DNA of 64,000 nucleotides, taken from assembly GCF_001509485.1 (NCBI RefSeq), contig NZ_LLZI01000001.1, positions 1 through 64,000 on the forward strand, in the 5' to 3' direction. Below the pieces are notes generated by a model. The model was not told the DNA's origin. It worked only from the letters and a program-made list of their open reading frames with translations, and ran no database searches. Positions 61,404 through 64,000 of the stretch are shown piece after piece. Within the stretch, counting starts at the first letter, position 1. Each line of letters opens with the position of its first letter. Position numbers and translations under genes: made by a program. Source of the DNA: Streptomyces sp. NRRL F-4489 (GTDB taxonomy: Bacteria > Actinomycetota > Actinomycetes > Streptomycetales > Streptomycetaceae).

Positions 61404-61885
61404 GAGGGCTCTTCCTGCCGGGTGTCGGCGGTCAGGTGGAGGGTGGCCAGGCCGCCGGCGGCGCGGAGCGCGGGTGTGTCGACGACGGCGGCGGCGACCA
61501 CCGCGTCGAGTCCGTGGGTCCGCTCGGCCAGGGTCCGCAGGGAGCTGAGCCCCTGCTCGGTCCAGGCCGCGGCGAGCAGCGCCACGCGCCGGCCGGGCGC
61601 CGGGGTGCGGTCGAAGGCGAGGATGCCGGCCGTGGCGCTGGCGTAGAGGAGTTCGGCGCCGAGTTCCCGCGCGGCGATGTGCGCGAGAACCATGTCGTCG
61701 CCGGTCCGCCAGACCGCCAGGGCCTGCGGGCGGTACGGCTCCAGGGCCGCGGCCAGGGCCTTGCCGACGGTTTCGGTGGCGGCGGTGGACCGGGCCGTGT
61801 CGAGGGTCGGCCCGTAGGTGTCGGGCCCGATGCCCAGGTCACGGACGGCGGCCGTGACCGGTGTGACGGGGGGTGCGCTGTGCAT
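61400..61885 (-). CDS. degenerate phosphoribosyltransferase-like protein
   Basis: This 161-residue protein has the alternating strand/helix layout of a PRTase fold. In ALAVWRTGDDMVLAHIAARE then RRVALLAAAWTEQGLSSLRT, the usual PRPP-binding acidic pair with TTG is missing, so it is probably inactive as an enzyme. It may be a ligand-sensing or regulatory paralog of the next gene upstream. GGAG eight bases before ATG 61885 sets the start. The stop overlaps the M20 gene. The assignment to the fold is by pattern only. Confidence 0.55.
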   Translation of the reverse strand: MHSAPPVTPVTAAVRDLGIGPDTYGPTLDTARSTAATETVGKALAAALEPYRPQALAVWRTGDDMVLAHIAARELGAELLYASATAGILAFDRTPAPGRRVALLAAAWTEQGLSSLRTLAERTHGLDAVVAAAVVDTPALRAAGGLATLHLTADTRQEEPS

Positions 61886-61983
61886 GGGGACACTCCGTCT
61901 GGAGGGTGGAGGTGACTGGTGGAAAGTGAAGGTGAAGGTGACTGGGGAGGGACTGCGCAGATCGCCAGTCCCTGCCAAGTGCC

Positions 61984-62598
61984 TTACGAACCCGAAGAGT
62001 TGGGGAAGAGGACCTGCAGCGTGTACCCGGAGTCCTCGGCGGCTGCCACGGCCGCGCCGCCCCCGCTCCCGCTCCCCAGGGCGGCGTACAGGCCCGCGAC
62101 CCGGGCTCCGTACTCCTCGGCCGCGGCCGCCGCGTCCAGGATCCGGCGGCCGGTGGTGACGACCGGGTCGAGGACGGCGACGTGCTCCGCGCGATGGATC
62201 TCACCGTGCAGGGTGGTCCGGAAGGCGGTGGCCGGGGAAGCGGTGGCCGGTGAGGCGGAATCCGAGGACGCGGGCGCGCCCGGCAGCAGGACGGCGTACG
62301 GCAGTCCGGTGTGCAGCGCGACGGCGGCCGTCAGGGCGACCCCGACCGGCCCGGCGGCCACCAGGCGGTCGAGGGTGGCCGGCAGGCGGCCGGCGAGCAC
62401 ATCGGCCAGGCGGCGCAGGATGGCGGGCTGGGTCTGGAAGGCGTACGGGTCGACGGCCGGCTCGGACGGGCTCGTACCGGCGCGGCCGGCGGCGGCGAGG
62501 ATGTCGGCCCGCAGTTCGGCCAGGCGCTGCTCCGGGGTGAGGAAGACGGCGGGTATGTCGCGGGCTGCGGTTGCGGCCAGTTGCTGGTCGAGGGTCAT
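61984..62598 (-). CDS. orotate phosphoribosyltransferase-like protein
   Basis: This 204-residue protein resembles OPRTase-type PRTases. The loop AEHVAVLDPVVTTGRRILDA near residue 140 is the PRPP-binding motif, although the acidic pair is LD-P rather than the usual ED or DD. The N-terminal third is helical. It may act on orotate or sense it. The start overlaps the stop of the IclR gene by four bases, so it belongs to the same operon. A gap of 98 bases separates it from the second PRTase-like gene. Confidence 0.65.
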   Translation of the reverse strand: MTLDQQLAATAARDIPAVFLTPEQRLAELRADILAAAGRAGTSPSEPAVDPYAFQTQPAILRRLADVLAGRLPATLDRLVAAGPVGVALTAAVALHTGLPYAVLLPGAPASSDSASPATASPATAFRTTLHGEIHRAEHVAVLDPVVTTGRRILDAAAAAEEYGARVAGLYAALGSGSGGGAAVAAAEDSGYTLQVLFPNSSGS

Positions 62599-63467
62599 CG
62601 CGGGGTGCCTTTCTTCGGCCGGGCGGAGGGGCCGGAATCCGGGGCATCGGCCGGGGCCGGGGTCCGGGTGGCGGGCGTCCCGGGCGGTTCGGGGTCGGGG
62701 ACGGTGTCGGGCCAGTCACCGGCGAAGCCCAGTTCGTCGGAGAGTGCGCGGGCCGCCGTGAGCACGGTGCGCACCGCTTCCGCCCTCTTGCCCGGGTCGC
62801 GCATCCGGCCGCCCGCCGCGGCGAGCGTCACACTGGCCGCGACCGAGCCGGTGGAGGTGAAGGCCGGGGCCGCCACCGCCCATACGCCGCGGTCCAGTTC
62901 GTCGTCGCAGACGTCGTAGCCGCGGGCCCGCACCAGTGCGAGATGCTCGTTGACGGTGTCGAGGGTGGTCGGGGTGTCGTCGGTGAAGGCGCTGAGCGGG
63001 CGCGCGTCCAGCAGCCGGTGGGCCACGGGCCCGGGCAGGTGGGCCAGCAGCGCGCGGGCCGAGGCCGCCGCGTTCCACGGCATCTCCTGCCCGATGCGGA
63101 CGAAGAGCCGCAGCGGGTGCCGGCCTTCCCGCAGGGCGACGCAGACGGCGCGGTCACCGATGAGTTCGGTGAGGAAGACCGTTTCGCCGCTGGCTTCGGC
63201 GGCGGTGACGATGGCCGGGTGCGGGGTGACCAGAAGCGCGGAGTGGCCGGTGCTCTGCTCCGACAGCTGGCGGGCCACGGGGCCGAGGAAGTAGCGCCGG
63301 TTGGTGGGGCTGCGGGTGACGAACTCCTGCTCCTGGAGGGTGGCCAGGACGCGGTGCAGGCTTCCGATCGGGATGCCCAGCTCCTCGTGGAGCTCCTGCA
63401 GCGTGGCACCGGTGGCCTTGGGGGCGAGGGTCCGCAGGACGGACAGTGCGCGGACAACGACTTGCAT
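62595..63467 (-). CDS. IclR-family regulator of the catabolic operon
   Basis: This 290-residue protein has an IclR winged helix at residues 1-65 (VVRALSVLRTLAPKATGATL then LGIPIGSLHRVLATLQEQEF). The effector domain follows to about 245 (TVFLTELIGDRAVCVALREG; MPWNAAASARALLAHLPG), with a disordered Pro-rich tail. IclR proteins sense small acids and often control catabolic operons. It heads the PRTase/hydrolase/pyr/aspA operon with overlapping genes. Orotate or dihydroorotate is a plausible effector. Confidence 0.92.
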   Translation of the reverse strand: MQVVVRALSVLRTLAPKATGATLQELHEELGIPIGSLHRVLATLQEQEFVTRSPTNRRYFLGPVARQLSEQSTGHSALLVTPHPAIVTAAEASGETVFLTELIGDRAVCVALREGRHPLRLFVRIGQEMPWNAAASARALLAHLPGPVAHRLLDARPLSAFTDDTPTTLDTVNEHLALVRARGYDVCDDELDRGVWAVAAPAFTSTGSVAASVTLAAAGGRMRDPGKRAEAVRTVLTAARALSDELGFAGDWPDTVPDPEPPGTPATRTPAPADAPDSGPSARPKKGTPR

Positions 63468-63665
63468 GGGTGTCTCCTGTCGGCAGGGGCCGCCTGGACG
63501 GTCGGTCGAGCGCGGCGGCGGGGCGGTCGGTCGGTCGAAAGCGGCGGCGGGACGGCCAGCCGAGAGCCACGGCGGGGCGGTCGGTCGGGCGCGGCGGCGA
63601 GGCGATCCGTCACATGGGCCGCCTGGACGGTCAGTCGAGCGAGGCGGCGCGGCGCGGCGGGACGA
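63468..63665. repeat. degenerate GC-rich repeat between IclR and MFS genes
   Basis: Units of about 25 bp similar to GGCGGTCGGTCGAGCGCGGC recur across the whole 198-bp gap. A longer segment, GGGCCGCCTGGACGGTC, occurs twice exactly at 63487-63503 and 63616-63632. The repeats contain no gene and lie where the IclR promoter should be. Confidence 0.75.
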
Positions 63666-64000
63666 TCAGTCGAGCGAGCCGGCGGGCCGGTCGGGGATGA
63701 GCAGCATCGCGGCCATGTCCAGTACGTAGATGACGGCGAGCAGGCCGATGGCCGTGCCCAGGCCCAGGGAGTCCGCGACGAGCGCCACCGCCACCGGGGC
63801 CAGCCCGCCGACCGCTCGTCCGGCGTTGAACAGGATGTTCTGGGCGGTGGAACGCACCGCGGTCGGGTACAGCTCGGCCATGAGGGCCCCGTAGCCGCCG
63901 ATCATGCCGTTGGCGAAGGCGCCCATGACGGCCCCGCCGAGCATCAGCGCCCAGGGCGACACCAGCTGGCTGTAGGCCAGTACGGAGACGGCGGCACCGC
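63666..64000 (-). CDS. MFS transporter, C-terminal part (runs off window)
   Basis: The visible 111 residues include AAVSVLAYSQLVSPWALMLG and FANGMIGGYGALMAELYPTA. They also include VRSTAQNILFNAGRAVGGLA, typical of sugar/aromatic-acid MFS carriers, and the last helix pair with IPDRPAGSLD. The gene continues beyond the right edge. It lies upstream of the IclR gene on the same strand and is a candidate importer of orotate or another pyrimidine acid. Confidence 0.85.
   Translation of the reverse strand, partial: GAAVSVLAYSQLVSPWALMLGGAVMGAFANGMIGGYGALMAELYPTAVRSTAQNILFNAGRAVGGLAPVAVALVADSLGLGTAIGLLAVIYVLDMAAMLLIPDRPAGSLD

Noticed and set aside
63468..63665. CRISPR array in the repeat-rich gap
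   Set aside because: Units are degenerate and contiguous, without regular unique spacers, and no cas genes are near.

Overview
The window is high-GC actinobacterial chromosome. GC-rich third codon positions, frequent GTG starts, Streptomyces-type regulators and carrier families, and many decayed mobile-element remnants point to Streptomyces or a close relative, probably accessory rather than core chromosome. I see no rRNA, tRNA or CRISPR array.

Layout. 1-3.8 kb: a truncated glycosidase end, a MarR regulator with a membrane protein, an IS transposase, a small secreted protein inside an inverted-repeat element with TA borders, and TniA/TniB-like transposon remnants. 3.8-13.2 kb: stress and efflux genes with their regulators (glutathione peroxidase, DHA2 MFS pump with an AsnC-type regulator, LysR with a quinone-reductase-like MDR enzyme, a homogentisate-dioxygenase-like protein, AraC with an NmrA-like protein). 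13.2-18.5 kb: a truncated amine oxidase, then a divergent four-gene group (acyl-CoA-dehydrogenase-like, unknown, intact FAD amine oxidase, methylthioribose kinase). 18.5-19.6 kb: decayed integrase and neighbours. 19.7-22.7 kb: a feoA-feoB-NifU-like iron operon under a perfect DtxR-type iron box. 23-30.5 kb: SUKH protein, Tat-exported DUF4185 protein, lipoprotein, SDR, and several gene remnants (HTH, LuxR, IS5, SnoaL). 30.7-32.7 kb: phosphotriesterase-like and carboxymuconolactone-decarboxylase-like genes divergent from a CGNR-type regulator, with two identical dyads between them. 32.7-36.3 kb: LysR, tartrate/malate-type dehydrogenase and C4-dicarboxylate carrier. 36.4-38.5 kb: an ECF41 sigma factor and its flavoprotein, with a matching promoter. 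38.5-39.3 kb: MbtH and LuxR remnants. 39.7-45.9 kb: small regulator-enzyme pairs (HxlR/NmrA, LysR/MDR, methyltransferase, hydrolase).

46-55.3 kb is a cassette of large non-enzymatic proteins without signal peptides: hemopexin repeats fused to an amidase-like domain, ricin-like plus FG-GAP repeats, an aerolysin-like candidate pore-former, NHL repeats plus ricin-like domain, and unknown partners. It looks like a toxin/lectin locus.

56.3-64 kb is the most striking region: IclR regulator, two phosphoribosyltransferase-like proteins, an M20 carbamoyl-amino-acid hydrolase, a PyrK-type electron-transfer subunit, dihydroorotase and aspartase, many of them with overlapping ends, next to an MFS transporter cut by the window end. 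In this order the enzymes fit a catabolic reversal of pyrimidine synthesis: orotate to dihydroorotate to carbamoylaspartate to aspartate to fumarate plus ammonia. No biosynthetic pyrB, carAB or pyrF is present. The PyrD catalytic subunit is not in view and would be expected beyond the right edge or elsewhere.
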